A stretch of 64,000 bases of DNA, taken from contig NC_049903.1 of NCBI RefSeq assembly GCF_001411555.2, positions 19,449,234 through 19,513,233 of the forward strand, read 5' to 3'. Source of the DNA: Juglans regia. Its lineage: Eukaryota > Streptophyta > Magnoliopsida > Fagales > Juglandaceae. Shown here piece after piece: positions 34,094 through 47,563 of this stretch. Each line of letters starts with the position of its first letter. Positions within the stretch are counted from its first letter, which is position 1. The position numbers and the translations under genes are program-made. The notes beneath the pieces are model-generated. The model was not told the DNA's origin. It did not search any database and saw only the letters and a list, made by a program, of their open reading frames with translations.

Positions 34094-37000
34094 ATGGACC
34101 AACCTGAGAGCCTGCCCATCCTCTCAGACCGGGTCCTCGTCAACGGTGGCGTTACGCCGTTGACCCTCACCGCGGATGGCAGGCTGAGGTGGACGGAGAG
34201 AAGTCAACGGTCTTTGAAGGTTGAGAAGGAGGTTCTCGGTTTCTCTGCTGAGGGCCCGAAGATCAGGATCAGAGCAATTGTGGAGGGTGGAGGCGGAATC
34301 TTCTGCATTGGGAGCGCCAGAAATCTGGTGAGGAAAGACTTCGTGTTTCAGCCCTTGTCTGAGGATTCGCTGGTGCTCTGGTGCCAGAGACTTCGTGAAT
34401 ACATTGACTCGCTCGGTAAATTTCGCTGCTTTTTTTTTTTTTTTTCCCATTTTGCTCCGTCTTGTGTTCTGTTAGAAAACGCAGGAAATGGAAGGGTAAA
34501 TCCTTGATGTGACGTCTTTTTCTAGTGTTTCAGGATTTAAATTTCCTTTACTTTCCCTCCAATTTTGGTAGGAACCTAACTGAGAATTGTGTAATTCCGG
34601 TAATTCAGCCTGTTTAATTCAGCTATGCTCAAGGTGGGGTGATCTTTGGTTTTCAGCTTAGATAGTTTTCATAGTTTCCTTTTCTTTTGGAGATTGATGG
34701 TTCTGTTGAGTTCTTATTTATCCGTGGACTTCAAATGATGAAATAAAACTTGAATATAATCGGAAATGTATTGTTTAATACAATTTATTTTTAAACTTCA
34801 TTTTAAGTGTTTTTGTCAACTTGTGTTCATTTGATTAGAAGCAATGAGGATTATCGGTACGGTTGACCAGTTGGAAGAACTGAAACGAAATTAAAAAATA
34901 TTCTGCGGAAACTATAACCCAAACCTGTTAGATTCCAAATTTCCTTCATTTTGTGCAGATAAATTGGAGCTTAATGTCACCTATTTTATTGTTGAACTTC
35001 TTGTAGGTTGTTTGGCCATATTCCAATTTCACAATTATCTTCTCAATAGCATAATCTGTTTCTTTTTAAAACAGGACGGCCTAAACATCTATTTGTTTTG
35101 TTGAACCCATTTGGTGGAAAAAAATCTGCATCCAAGATTTTTGTGGATCACGTGAAAACTCTTTTTGAAGATGCTGATATCCAAATTACGTTGCAAGGTT
35201 TGGATTGTTCTTATAACTATGCAAATTGATAGTTTTTATCTGTCTGTGCTTTAGGATTATTTATCATGCTTTTTTTGTTCTTTTCCTTTCTTCAATTCAA
35301 TCTCTCAGAAACTCAATATCGGCTTCACGCAAAAGAAGTTGCTAATTCACTTGATCTTTCCAAGTATGATGGCATTGTTTGTGTTAGTGGGGATGGAATC
35401 TTGGTTGAGGTAGGTTAACTTTTCTTAGTTGCTAGAATATGCATTATGTGCTCTAGTAGTGAAAATGATAAATCTTTTACCTATAAAAAAAATAAGTGGT
35501 GAAAATGATAAATACATTGAACGCCATTAAATGGAAACTACCCCAAAAGAATGCATTATGATGGTGCCCACATTACTTCCCAAAGGTAATTTTAAGATCT
35601 AACTCTAGGTTAGAGCTACCAGTTGACAGCTAGTTTGTGACTTCATCAAAGCACTTGCAGTTTGAAGGGAGATGTGTCATATTTAATTTTGTCCGGCCTT
35701 ATTTATCTGGAGCCCAACCTGTAATCTCAAAAAATTGATTGACGTGGTTCTTTTCCCTCCTTTTTGAGTATGGTTATATATTCATCTGCTATAATTACAC
35801 GCATTCCAAAACTTTTTTAATTTAAGGACTTTCATTTTCCAAATTTCTGCTATTCCTGTCAGTGGAGTTCTGCTATTAAGGATTGTGCTCCTGGATTAAG
35901 GTGACGTTTCATTAAGCCACATTGAAATTTCTATATACTTGGCCAGCAGTTCTATACTTTTCCTACTTTAATTATATGCAGATATATTAATATTTAACCA
36001 TATTAGTCTAACTTTGTATTGTTGGGTACTGTTGGGGGTTTGACCTTTTAATGTTAGGTAATTCCCATACAGCCTAAATGCATGTCTAGATGTAGTGCTA
36101 GAATTAAATCACAAAGTCTATATTTGACTAATCATTTTTGCTTCAGTGAAAGCTATGACAATTGTGGCGTAAATGCACAATCAATAAAGGCCACAGTTAT
36201 TTTACTGCAATCATGTTTACTTTCTAGCACTTCTAGCACAACTTAATTCTCTAATTCCCCAGCGCTGCCATCTTTTTACCTCTTCCTTTTCTTGCTTTGA
36301 CAAGCATTGGCCTATTTAGTAGGTAGTTAATGGGCTACTAGGAAGAGAGGATTGGGGTGCTGCAATAAAGATGCCTATTGGAGTAATTCCTGCAGGTTTG
36401 TTACTATGTGTTGTTATCATCACCTTCGTTATTTATGATACTTGAATTATGGTAGTTAAGTGTGACTAGATGAAGTTATCATTTGTGTAATGGAATAATA
36501 TATACATGATAAGGCTCCTTTTTGGCCCCTCTTCTTTAGGTTAAATTTTAATGGCACTCATGTATCACTAGACATTCCAATGATGTGCAATTACGATAAC
36601 CTACTCGTGGAAAATTATGGAACTTGTCTATTGGTCCGATATGATTAAGAATTTGCTCTACGTTAGAGATAGTTCACGTAGTACACGAAGATATAGTCTA
36701 TTTGATTGAATAGCTTCTAATGCCAATTAATTTTTATCATGTGCTGAGGCCTATTAACACAGTAAACTTTTATAGTCCCCCCTTGCCATGGACTTTATGG
36801 TGACACAAATCTACATTTGTCAAGATTCTCATGTGGGCCAATAATGATAATGGAACGTTTTAGTCTCAAAATTTATTTTCCTATTACGAAGACGAGTATT
36901 TCTAACTTGTTCTGCAATCTGTACATTCATCATTTCCACAGTACTTTGAAGGGAAATTTTATTTTGCTATTAGCACAATTATAAATATGCAGTAGCCATG

Positions 37001-39812
37001 GAGAGTTGCATGTTTATCGTTGTATTCCACCAAATTATTCTCCCACTGCACTTCTCATTATTACTCAAGGTGAAGGAGAGCCTTGTGGTTGTTTGTTTAA
37101 TGAAGTGATCATTATTAATGACTAGATTTTATTATTTTATCTGACATATTTCCGCTTGCAGGTACAGGAAATGGCATGGCAAAATCCCTTCTGGATTCAG
37201 TTGGTGCTCCCTGTGCAGCACCTAATGCTGTTCTTGCCATTATTCGAGGTTATAAATGATCTCTGCCCATATTTTGATTTGTTTGCTTTTATCATTATTC
37301 CAGTAGTGGCTTATTTCAATTCAAGAGTTTTCTGCTGTTTGCTTAAATTGTTAATAGGCCACAAGTGCTCAGTGGATGTAGCTACAATTGTCCAGGGAGA
37401 GGCGAAGTTTTTTAGTGTTTTGATGCTTGCATGGGGTATGCAGAAATATCATTACCTGATGCTTGTTATGTTTGGAGTTTTAATATGATCTTTATAAAAT
37501 TGCTCTGTTTTTTTTTTGTGTGAAAATTGTCTGGTTTTGGCTAAGACTACTACTACCTTTAATATTTCCAAAAGTTTCTCTAAGGAAATCTATTTTATTC
37601 AGGTCTGGTGGCGGATATCGACATTGAATCTGAAAAGTATAGGTGCTTGGGAAGTGCTCGTCTAGATTTCTATGTATGTTTTCAAGTGGTGTCTCATTTG
37701 TTGTTTTTATATGGTACTTCTGATTATTTTGTGTGTGTGTGCGTGTATATTTCTACATGACTTGTCATCAAAGTATTTCCTCACTGTGCTTAATCTTATG
37801 TTCTAACCTAAAGTTACAAGTAGATTGAACAAAATAAATATTTTGAATAAATGTTTTATTTTGAATTAGTTGCATTACAGTTCTAAGAACCTGATAGTAT
37901 CTGCAAGCATATAATAAAAACATTTCTAGAGTTACCATGATTTTGATAGTCGTTATGACACAACAATATTATCAAAGTTTCGACAATAGTTGGCTTATCA
38001 AAAATTTTTTTTATCATTAATTGATGATTATTATTATTTAAGTTGGGTAGATTGGAAAAATTGATCTTTTGCTTAAGAATGCTGATTCTATTTGATTTTT
38101 TGTCCCTTTTCTTGTAGTTGTAACTGATTTGAAAGATGTCTTGGTTGTATTTACACTGTTGTTTTAATAGTGGTCAGCATCAAGGCAGTAATGCTAGTCG
38201 TTTCTTTTATATAGGCACTTCAACGAATTTTACATTTGAGGCAATACAATGGATGCATTTCTTTTGTGCCTGTACCTGGCTTCGAAGCTTATGGAGAGCC
38301 AACTAATTTCCATGGCAAATCTACCGGCAAACAAAATAGCCACATTCCAAGTGAAGAAGACCCTGCTAAGGCTCAACAGCATGGTTACCAGGGACCTTAT
38401 ATTGACTTGGAGGATTTAGATTGGAGAACTATTAATGGACCATTTATCTCAGTTTGGCTTCATAACGTACCTTGGGGGAGTGAAGACACAATGGCAGCCC
38501 CTGATGCCAAGGTAAAATCATTAGATCAGTGAATCTATTATCTGTTCCTTTTGGCCTTTTTAGTTTTGCTGTGTTGCAAGCTTTTATCCCTACCAAACCA
38601 AATTAGCACATTGCATATGCTTCCCCTCCTGGTTTACTCTACATTGGATCAACTCTCAACAATTTACTCCTGGTTTGCCCTTGCAAGTTGATGCAAAAAC
38701 ATTTGAGAAAAGTTAATTTTTGTATTCACCTGTATGATTTTAATACCATTACCAAGTGAACATAAGCTTAGTAGAAAAAGAAAAAAGAAAACCAGCCATT
38801 GAATATTTGATGCATGTGTTCAAAACCAAATCCAGGAATTGCTTGAGTGGCCATGTGGAGATTGGCATGCAATGCCCTTTGTTTTCTTGGAAGAATTCAG
38901 GTGAAGGGATATCTTAGGAGAAGATTAGGTAGAGGTCCATCTTACTGGTTTCAGGGGACGCATCTGTGGGAATATAAAGTACTGAGAACCATGTTCTCAC
39001 TTGCATGACTTTCTCGCTAAATTGAGATTCTTATGAACATCGTGCTTAACACATGCATATTTTATCTTCCCTTTCTGTTTTTTTGCAACTATAAATGCAT
39101 GAACTGTGTCAGGCCATAGCGCTTTATGCTCAAGATGAAGAATGAGAGTTATCATGTGGTCTCATGCACAAAAACTGGTTGTTTTGGAGCCTAACAATTA
39201 CATTTTTTTCTCTGGATCAAAGTTTTTGTGTCATTATGAGCATAAATGACCATTTCAGTTCTCTTTTGCCCGTTGATGGCAGTTCTCAGATGGCTATCTG
39301 GACTTGATCCTTATTAGGAATTGCCCACAGTTACCCTTGCTATCGTTGATGACAGAATTGAAGAGTGGAAATCATGTCAAATCACCATATGTCATGTACC
39401 TTAAGGTGAGTCATCAAAATAGTAAAGAGAGATCTTGTTTTCATTATATTTTCTTCTTGACCCTTTAACCGCTGCTATAAGATGTCAAAGAATTCTCCAT
39501 TATTGCTTATTTTGTGGAGACGGAATGTTTTCGACAAAATATATTCAAGTTTTTTTTTTTTTTTGGGTTTTTTTGTTGTTAACTGCACCTTCTATATCTT
39601 GCAATGAACTATAGGTGAAGGCATTCATCTTGGAACCTGGTCCCCAAACTCAGGACCCAACAAAGGAAGGAATCATAGACTCCGACGGCGAGGTACTGGC
39701 CAGAGGGAAAGGAACGTACAAATGTGACCAGAAGACACTGATGGCCTATGATAAACTTCAAATAACTGTGGATCAAGGTTTAGCAACCCTATTTTCTCCC
39801 ATAGAGGACTGA
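34094..39812 (+). CDS. SPHK: Sphingosine kinase, 10 exons, 490 residues
   Basis: Exons: 34094-34415, 35075-35197, 35309-35409, 36323-36395, 37162-37248, 37358-37435, 37603-37673, 38215-38511, 39283-39405, 39615-39812. All junctions are GT-AG, phases are consistent, and 1473 nt ends in TGA. The enzyme phosphorylates sphingoid long-chain bases with ATP, making the signalling lipids used in plant ABA and guard-cell responses. The N-terminal 107 residues form a plant-type lead. The diacylglycerol-kinase-like catalytic domain follows: nucleotide loop LLNPFGGKKSASK (about 116-128), VCVSGDGILVEVVNGLL (172-188), GTGNGMA (207-213), and the substrate-side LVADIDIESEKYRCLGSARL (from 263). The C-terminal conserved SDGYLDLILIR starts at 386. 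Length matches known plant enzymes (about 480-490). No missing motif or stop is seen, so it is probably functional. The neighbours are transposons, so context adds nothing. Confidence 0.95.
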
Positions 39813-40420
39813 ATTTTCGATTTCCTTTTTTCATGAACTTCATTTGATTGAGAGGTTCATGGTAAATAACCGCTAAAGCATGTGCATTGATGTTTATGAG
39901 AAGAATTTCATAGGTGGTTTTATTTTATTCTCCCTGTACAGGACCACAGTGGAAATAATGCAAATGAAAAGCTGAAAACGTTTTTTTTTTTTTTTTTTTA
40001 CCCAAAAAGACAGACATTTTGCTCTTTTGGATTGAAATTATCTCCAAACGGACTCTTCCAAGGCGTTCATAAGGAGACCTCATTTCATCTTTTTTATTCG
40101 TGTCAGATTCAAATATCATCTCACATGTTTTAGTAAAGGAATTAGAGCAAGCCTAAAATCTTAATAAATTAAGTCAAGTCTTTACATGGGGCCCATTAAT
40201 ATCACATTTACAAATTTGCATGTGACTTTATCATATCTGAGAAAGCAACTAAAATAGGAGTTTGAAGCGATCATGAGATGCATGAACCAACACATGATGA
40301 AGCAGTCGGTACAAAGGATTAATCAATGAAAAACCACTCCATAGTTGAGTGGCAAAACAAACCAAATACAATTAAGCAAGTCTAAACATTTCACCATTCA
40401 AAATTGAGTACTGCTACATT
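39813..40420. other. 3' flank of the sphingosine kinase gene
   Basis: It contains the 3' UTR and a 19-bp T run at about 39980. No other gene is recognised. Confidence 0.4.
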
Positions 40421-40570
40421 CACAAAAGAATTATATAAAATAATTTTATAAACTGACGTGGTTTTATTTGATCTGCTAGATCTATTTTACAATAAAAGTA
40501 ACTTTATTATCCGACGAATCACATTAAACCACATCAGTTTATGAGATTATTTTTGTATAATTCATTTGTG
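40421..40570. mobile_element. 150-bp foldback MITE with about 41-bp inverted repeats
   Basis: The left arm (CACAAAAGAATTATATAAAA ... AACTGACGTGG, 40421-40461) and the right arm (CCACATCAGTTTATG ... TAATTCATTTGTG, 40529-40570) are imperfect reverse complements. The central part is TGATCTGCTAGATC-like. Similar ACTGACGTGG/CCACATCAG foldbacks are common in woody plant genomes. Confidence 0.7.
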
Positions 40571-40814
40571 ATTAGAGTATTTCTCTTCAAAATTTTAATG
40601 CATGACAACTTCAATTATAAAGCTTTAGTCGGATAATTTGGTTGGAACCTTTGCAAGCCTCAACCTAGGTTTTGCCATGATCACTTGCTCGATCGCCACT
40701 ATATGCTTGTCCACTATATCATTTTTCAGAGTACGCCAACAACCACTCGAGTCATGGCTTTGTAAATGTACGTGTACTCAAGACTAGAGACCTCCTCTTA
40801 TTCGATTTTAAGGT

Positions 40815-41020
40815 ACGGTCTCGTTTGGATTCAAAAAATGTCTCATTTTATCTTATTTCATCATTATAATTTTTTAAATTTCGGTATAAAATATAATAAA
40901 TAATTCAATTTTTTTAAATTTCAAAATAATAATAATATTAAAAAATAATATTCTAACAATATTTTTTTTAATTTTTAATTTTTATTTAAAATTATTTCAT
41001 CTCTAAATTCAAATCAGCCC
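40815..41020. repeat. Harbinger-like MITE copy
   Basis: The left end GGTCTCGTTTGGATTC and the right end GAATTTAGAGATGAAATA (minus strand) are consistent with the family ends, and the body is AT-rich. No clear TWA duplication is preserved. Confidence 0.6.
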
Positions 41021-41334
41021 TGATATCAAGTTGTAATGATAAATTAGAAAACATCTGGAAACATCCTTGGGCACGTTAATCTCTTGGACTTTATAAGCCA
41101 AAAAACCAACACGAACTCTCAAACAATGTTTTTCAAAAGTCTCAGAACTCATTCTCTCGAACCCAAAACAATGGATTGAGCCTCGTATTCATTCGATCAA
41201 CTTTTAGGTAGTCCTATTGTAATGGGCTTGCTTTTTTCATCTGTAAATAAAATTTTATACTCTATCATTGTCATCATCACCATCATTATACTAATTTATA
41301 ATAAACTCTTGACTTGGGATCATTCATTGCTCTT

Positions 41335-42639
41335 TGTTTATAAAAATTCTACACAACTTCTTACTATTCACACAACTTCCACACACCACACTTTTTTTAA
41401 TTTTATTATTTTTTTCTTTTATCAAATATTTAATATATGAATAATGAATTGAAGAATTGAATTAGTTTAAAAAGAATAATCTCAAAAAAAAAAAAATTAA
41501 AATTTAAAAATTTAAAAGAATATAGTATGTGGAGGTTGGGAAGGTTGTGTAACATTGCTCGTTCGTTTAATTTTTCATATTGGGTCGTGAGCAGTAACCT
41601 AGGTAGAAACTTAGCTATATCTCACTATGCACTGCATGCAATCAAAGGAGTCAACCAATCACCCAGTATGAACCACATGAATATGTCAGTCAATATTGTA
41701 GGGAAGCAATTCACCCCCTTAATCACGATTAGTACGTGTAGGAGTATACTCATAGTGGTCAGTACTTATTTTGTGATGAACCTCACGAAAAAGTTTTTGT
41801 ACATATGAAAACTATCCATTTCGATTCTCTTTTTCACTAGATTTCTCATTCCATAGGATGTCTTATACGTGTGTCATGTGATTGGTGTGCGATGGTACAT
41901 GTTGATGCCAAAAATTGCACCAAAGGCCGAAACAGAGAAAAGAGTCATCTCCAACCCATGATAATGATTCAGGCATCGATACAGATCTATGTGATTCGGT
42001 GTAAAAGCCTATATGCATCCATGAATTGTTTAGAGTGAAATACACTATAATGGACGATTTTACAATCTCTCATAACTCGTATCTCTCAATATCATTGAAG
42101 GATTTAGGGTTTTGAGAGGTTGAAGGTGATGTCTCCCTTGATAGAGATCCTTTGGAGTCATTGTGCGTGGTGGAGTTTGTGCATGAGAAGTCGTTGAGAG
42201 CTGTCTAGATTTGTAGAGATCTCTTCCTTTTATAGAGGTCTATTTCTTTCATTGGAGTGATTGAGTTCTACTTGCTTTATGATGTTCTTTCTTTTTAGGA
42301 ATTCGAGTTAACTTGCATTATTACTTCTTACCTTATATCTTAACGTTATCTCTTCCCTTATTATTAGTGATAGGTTATCAATAGGTTAAACCCAGTCGAA
42401 TTTATCCCAACAATACATATAATTTAGAGGAAACGTAACCTCCTCTAATGGAAGCCAGAAGGGATTTATATGCATTTTATTTTACTTTGTTGTGTGTGGG
42501 TGTGCTGTGATTTGAGAAGGAAAAAGGTACATGTTTCTTTTTTAAAAAATCACACAAACTACTAATCCAATTTCAAACATGAGCTAGGATATATACCATT
42601 TCTTATTTCATTTCTATTACGTTGGGTTGATATGACATT
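41335..42639. other. Small MITE (41335-41535), then unrecognised intergenic sequence
   Basis: 41335-41535 shares ACACCACACTTTTTTT and TTTTTTCTTTTATCAAAT with elements at 31835 and 48640. 41536-42639 has short frames on both strands but no recognised domain. Around 42100-42240, repeated GAGAGGTT and GTAGAGATCTC phrases may be an old LTR piece. Confidence 0.35.
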
Positions 42640-44677
42640 TGTAAGATCCTGCTCCTCACAGTTAAAAATAATTTACAAATTCTCGAGGAACTGGAGTGTT
42701 ACTACTAACCTTGACTTAAAAACTTTCTTATTCAAAGTGCTAGATACAAAAAAGATTCCATGCAATAAATTAAATCATTATTTATTAAAAATACTGAAAA
42801 TATAAAAGAGACTATGTTGAAACACTTCTTAAAGTTTCTCAAACTTTGTACTTTCAAAACTATCTGTGCATGATCTAGGCCCTAGCTTTATCTCCTTGGG
42901 CCAAGTTCTGTCCTGCAACTCCCTTTCATAAATGTTCTAATCTAGGGTGGTTTAAAACATAAAGCAAACTAAAATGAATTGATGACTTAGTAAGAAACCT
43001 ATCACAACGTAAACATACTAGATATAAGGTTTTTCATAAAAAATTTCATGCTGAGAATTTAAAACCATGACTGATCATACATATGCTTATGACATGCATG
43101 ACTTGTATTGAATTACCTGATTTATTTGGCTTATCTGAATTATCTGTCTGATCTGATTGACCAATACACTTAATTAATCATATATGCAAGGTTATGCACC
43201 GGTCCCACATCTTATGGTTACAAGGGGAACAATTGATCTAATATGATAATAATACTATGGTGGACTACGCTTGAGTTTGTGGTTCGCATATCTACTCTAA
43301 TTGCATTGGTACAATGCATTTGAGTAGTCATCTAATTAATCTTAATCTGCATCTTTATATTTGGTCTTATAAAAACTTACATGTTTTATGCAACGTGTAA
43401 TGTATGCATGACATGCATAATGCATACATAACTAAAATATACGAAATGAAACACGATAATGAATTATGATGAATGATGTGCTTACAAATGTCATGACATG
43501 CATTGTACATAATCATTGGCTTCAAAAGAACTGGCTTTAACAATAATATACATAACTAGTTAACGTATGTTAATTCTAATTTATGATCAAGCTATTTATC
43601 TTGTAGTGCTACTTCCGAAATCTCACTTTGTAACTGGATCCCTATACGAAGTACTATACGTCACTAATTATGATTTACTATAGAAATTTGATTGTAAAAA
43701 TTATAATTTAAAATCCCATAATATCTATAGTGAAGGTGTAAATTTTTGAACTAAATGTCATCTCCTTAAAATAGACTACAAAATAACACAAGCCGAATGT
43801 AAAAGCTTAAAGACACCAACTTTTTTTCAATTTAAGGGCATGGATGTAATAATATTTAAAAAAGGATGGCTCTACAGCCGCAGCTCCCAACTCCCACTGG
43901 GAGCCACCGCTAGTCTTAGGATTTTTTTTTTTTTTATATATATATATATTTTTTAACATTTTTAAATATTAAAAAAATAAAAAAAATTACAATATTATTA
44001 AAAAAATGCATCCTTAATCATTAAGTAACAAAATAAAAAATAAAAAATGGGGAGCGAGAGCTACCATCGGTAATCCTCAGCGGTGCATCTATCATTTCCC
44101 TTTAAAGGACTTTTCTTCGCAAAACGCTGCAGTCATACCACCGAAAGCTACAATTCGAGGGACAAAAAAGTAGCATACTCGTAAGAGCTTACCCCTCTTA
44201 GAACCACTTTCAGCATTGAAAAAAAAAAAAGGTAGAACAAGGGGCCGCGCGTCTTGCAAAAGGTCTACCATTTGGGGGCAATAACAAAGAGCAGGGAAGA
44301 GATCTTATATAGAGAAATTGGGAGAGGGTGCTGTAGAGTTCAATTTGGACTTGGGTAGTTCTCAACCGATAAAAGAGTTTGGAATAAAGATACGATTTAA
44401 TAGTTCATTTAAGGTAAGATTGAGAGTGACTGAGACTATATAGGAGATCTCAATCAACGATGATTTTAAATTGAGAAAAATTCTAGACTAAAGATTTAAT
44501 TAATTTTATCTTTTAGTAAATATATTAATAATAATAATAATAATCCGAATTGAAATGTATATAATAATATCCAAATTAATTAAGAATGAATAGACTAAAA
44601 TTATTTTTAAGTCCTAATTTTAGACCTAATAAAATTATTCATATTTTGTCCTTAGAATATTGGACCGGGTCATTACA
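42640..44677 (-). mobile_element. Solo LTR, 2038 bp, perfect 5-bp TSD
   Basis: The plus-strand left border is TGTAAGATCCTG and the right border is CCGGGTCATTACA. The 5-mers ACATT at 42635-42639 and 44678-44682 are identical. Read on the minus strand it starts TGTAATGACCCGGTCC. The same LTR family occurs at 58023-60350 in the opposite orientation, sharing TTTACGTTGTGATA, TTTCTTACTAAGT and other phrases. No internal domain is present, so it was formed by LTR-LTR recombination. Confidence 0.85.
43865..44085. repeat. MITE nested in the solo LTR
   Basis: CAACTCCCACTGGGAGCCACCGCTAG on the left faces GGGGAGCGAGAGCTACCATC on the right across an A/T-rich core with AAATTACAATATTATTAAAA. A related copy is at 32130-32300. 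Confidence 0.5.
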
Positions 44678-44682
44678 ACATT

Positions 44683-45494
44683 ACTCATCAATATCAGCTC
44701 TGATTTTTTAGAATGCAAAATTCAAGGATTGATAGATAAAAATGATCAAATAAGATAGAAGTGTATTTTCCAACTCCCCAATAGTTGTATTTTTCAATAG
44801 TTATATTTTCCGATAGTCAAGATTTTTCGATGCTATATTCTCTAACGGTTATATTTAATTATCAGAATAAATTAAAAATTTTTCCGCTACCTTCGATTCA
44901 TCTCAAACGAAATATATATAGAACATATTCTTGAACTTGATCATCTTCTATATGACTTATGCTCCGATGATGAGTATGAGGTAGTTTGTGCTTGGTTGTG
45001 ATAGAAGAATAATTGATTTAAAAAAAAAAAAAATTGGAACAACATCACGTCCTGATATTTTGGTTGACACCGCAATACCATCCGACATAATTCTTAATTT
45101 GTAAGGCCAACAAAACTTTCTTTGCGACAATGTTGCTGAACTATGATATCTACCTACTATTTTTTAAGAAAGTTTTGTCTGGGACATTGATTTTTTCTTC
45201 GCATTCATTTTGCAATATTAGCTCATGATCCATATTTTTCTGTAAGAAACTTTTTGTAACATAAAATGCCAAACCAGTTTTTTAGTATAACATAATTCAG
45301 CAATATGGAATTTTAAATTTCTTTCCTCCATGAAATGCATTTTCTTCATTTTGCATAATGAGATTTCACATTTATAACACACATGTATACATGAATATAT
45401 ATTTAAAAAAATAAAATAAAATAGAGAAGAATATATACTACTCACAGTCATAATTTAAACAAGTACATATCAATTTGTAAAACACAATGGTTTT
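44683..45494. other. Intergenic, nothing recognised
   Basis: AT-rich sequence between the solo LTR and the CACTA end. An open frame at 45218-45451 (minus) has no recognisable motif. Confidence 0.3.
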
Positions 45495-45594
45495 CACTAC
45501 AACAAATTGCATTTTTTCCGCGATTGATGTTACCACAATTAGACAAAAAACTTGTTGAAAATGACATTTTCTAGCAATATTTACTATTTGAATT

Positions 45595-46385
45595 CAGAGA
45601 TGAGTTGAGGTGAATTGAGATGGTTTTAGATGAGTTAAATAAAATATTATTTTTAATATTATTATTATTTTAAGATTTGAAAAAATTGAATTGTTTATTA
45701 TATTTTATGTAAAAATTTAAAAAAATTGTAATAATAAGATGAGATGAATCGATATGAATCCAAATGAGACTAGTCGTATGCGGCTCCTCGAAAATAAGTG
45801 GCAACAAAAATTATTATTACTTGCTAAATATAATATATAGTATGTGATATGTATAAATGATGAATAGAATTTTAATCAAGCCCTCATGCAGCTTTAAGAA
45901 GAGTGCTCCATCCAGTAGAACAAGGAACTGCTAAACTATATGTACGAACTTGCTAAAGTTGTCTTAATTAGTACATGTTTCTTGTTGTCCAGGTACATGC
46001 AAGATAGCCGAACTATGTTTCAACGGAAGTATATGCATGCACGTACCTATAATAATGACACTATTAATATCAATTTATGTATATATGTTGCTTTATGAAG
46101 ATTTGGTATGGGCTTTTGGGCTTTCGATCGGACTATTAGGGGTATAGCTCTTGTTTAAATAGTGAGATGAGATTAAATAGTGTTATATAAAAGTTAAAAA
46201 TTAAATAAAATATTATTTTAAAATTTGAAAAAGTTAAATTATTTTAAAATAAAATAATATTTTAAAATTTGAAAAAGTTAAATTATTTATTATATTTTGT
46301 GTGAAAATTTAAAAAATTTGAAATGACGAGATGAGATGAGATGAAACAATTTATGTATCCAAACAGAATCGTTGATTGTAGAAGT
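45595..46385. repeat. Two Harbinger-like MITE copies near the CACTA terminus
   Basis: 45595-45775 runs from GAATTCAGAGATGAGTTGAG to GATATGAATCCAAATGAGA. 46130-46385 runs from AGCTCTTGTTTAAATAGTGAGATG to GAGATGAGATGAAACAATTTATGTATCCAAACAGA. 45776-46130 between them shows no gene. Confidence 0.55.
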
Positions 46386-46429
46386 AAGAATGAAAAAGTT
46401 GGATGTCAAACATTGAATTTCTCAAGGCA

Positions 46430-46752
46430 TTAATAATGTCACACATTGAATATTTTAGCCATGAATAATAAAATTAAAATTTCATGTTATATTAATTAAA
46501 AATTTAGTATATAATATATAATATAATATAATATAAATAATATTTTATATATAGTATATATAAAAATTAAAAATATATATACCAGTCAAGTTTGGTTCAA
46601 ACCGACTTCCAAAATATAAAAATTGATATCGTACCGATTTAGAACCGATTTCGATTTTTAAGAACAAATTACGAACCAGACTAGTTACTAACTAGACCAA
46701 ATACACCAGTTCAATCCGGTTCAACCGCTTAATTGGTTTTTTTACACTCCTA
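46430..46752. repeat. hAT-like element, right part only
   Basis: The inner part (AATAATAAAATTAAAATTTCATG) matches 23320-23350 of the split hAT-like element, and the right end is TTTTTACACTCCTA. The left arm with TAGGGG is missing. The sequence after the end, AATATTAT, is nearly repeated at the truncation point (AATATTTT near 46449). Confidence 0.55.
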
Positions 46753-47563
46753 AATATTATTAGTTTGTGGCTAATAACACATTTTACATGAAGACCTAAT
46801 AAACTTCAAATAACATTTTTTGCGGCAGAACCTTACAAATTACAGCAAATACATTTTTCCAGGCCAAAACGTCAAGCGAGAAAGAATAAATTGCGGTGAA
46901 ACATTTTAGTCATAAATACTTATAATCGGTGCTTAGTAAATGCGGCTTAGGAATTTTAACGATTAAAATGCAATGTGGAAAAACTTAATGTGAGGCAATA
47001 CTGTTTTTTTTAATTTAGCTGCTTGGGCACTATGTCTTCACCAATAGCCTTTTTAGTCCCTATTCTAATTAACTGACCACTGCAAAATTATATAGAAAAA
47101 ATGCCAAAGATTATTGTATGGTCAAATAAGATCACACTAACGTGTATACCAAACTTGATATTTTTCAAAGTACTGATCATAACCATTAATTATGATAGTA
47201 AGAACTGGAAATAGCTTATCAATTAAAAAATTAGAGTATACTACTAATTAAAACTACGTGTATAGCAAAGAAACACCAGCATATAAATTAGTCGCAGAAG
47301 ACGTCCATTCAATGACTCACACTATAGTATTTAGAGAAAATATATTTGCAACTGTAAATTGTACAACTGTCGTGTAATCGCTTTGAAAAAAATAAATAAA
47401 ATATAAGACCCACATGAAAAAAACTAATTTCTTAACAGTGGACTCCACTATTTTTCAAAGCAATTACACAGTATTTACATACTTCACGATTATACGTAGA
47501 ATTACTCTAGTATTTATCTCTTCATAATTGGCTTTAGTTTTCACGCACATTTTTCATTAGGAG

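Noticed and set aside
37156..37488. 110-residue open frame overlapping sphingosine kinase exons 5 and 6
   Set aside because: It starts in another frame than the conserved GTGNG exon and reads through introns. The exon-intron model in the kinase frame is fully consistent.
41527..41808. 93-residue plus-strand frame
   Set aside because: No recognisable motif, no neighbouring exon or promoter signal; expected by chance in this length of intergenic DNA.
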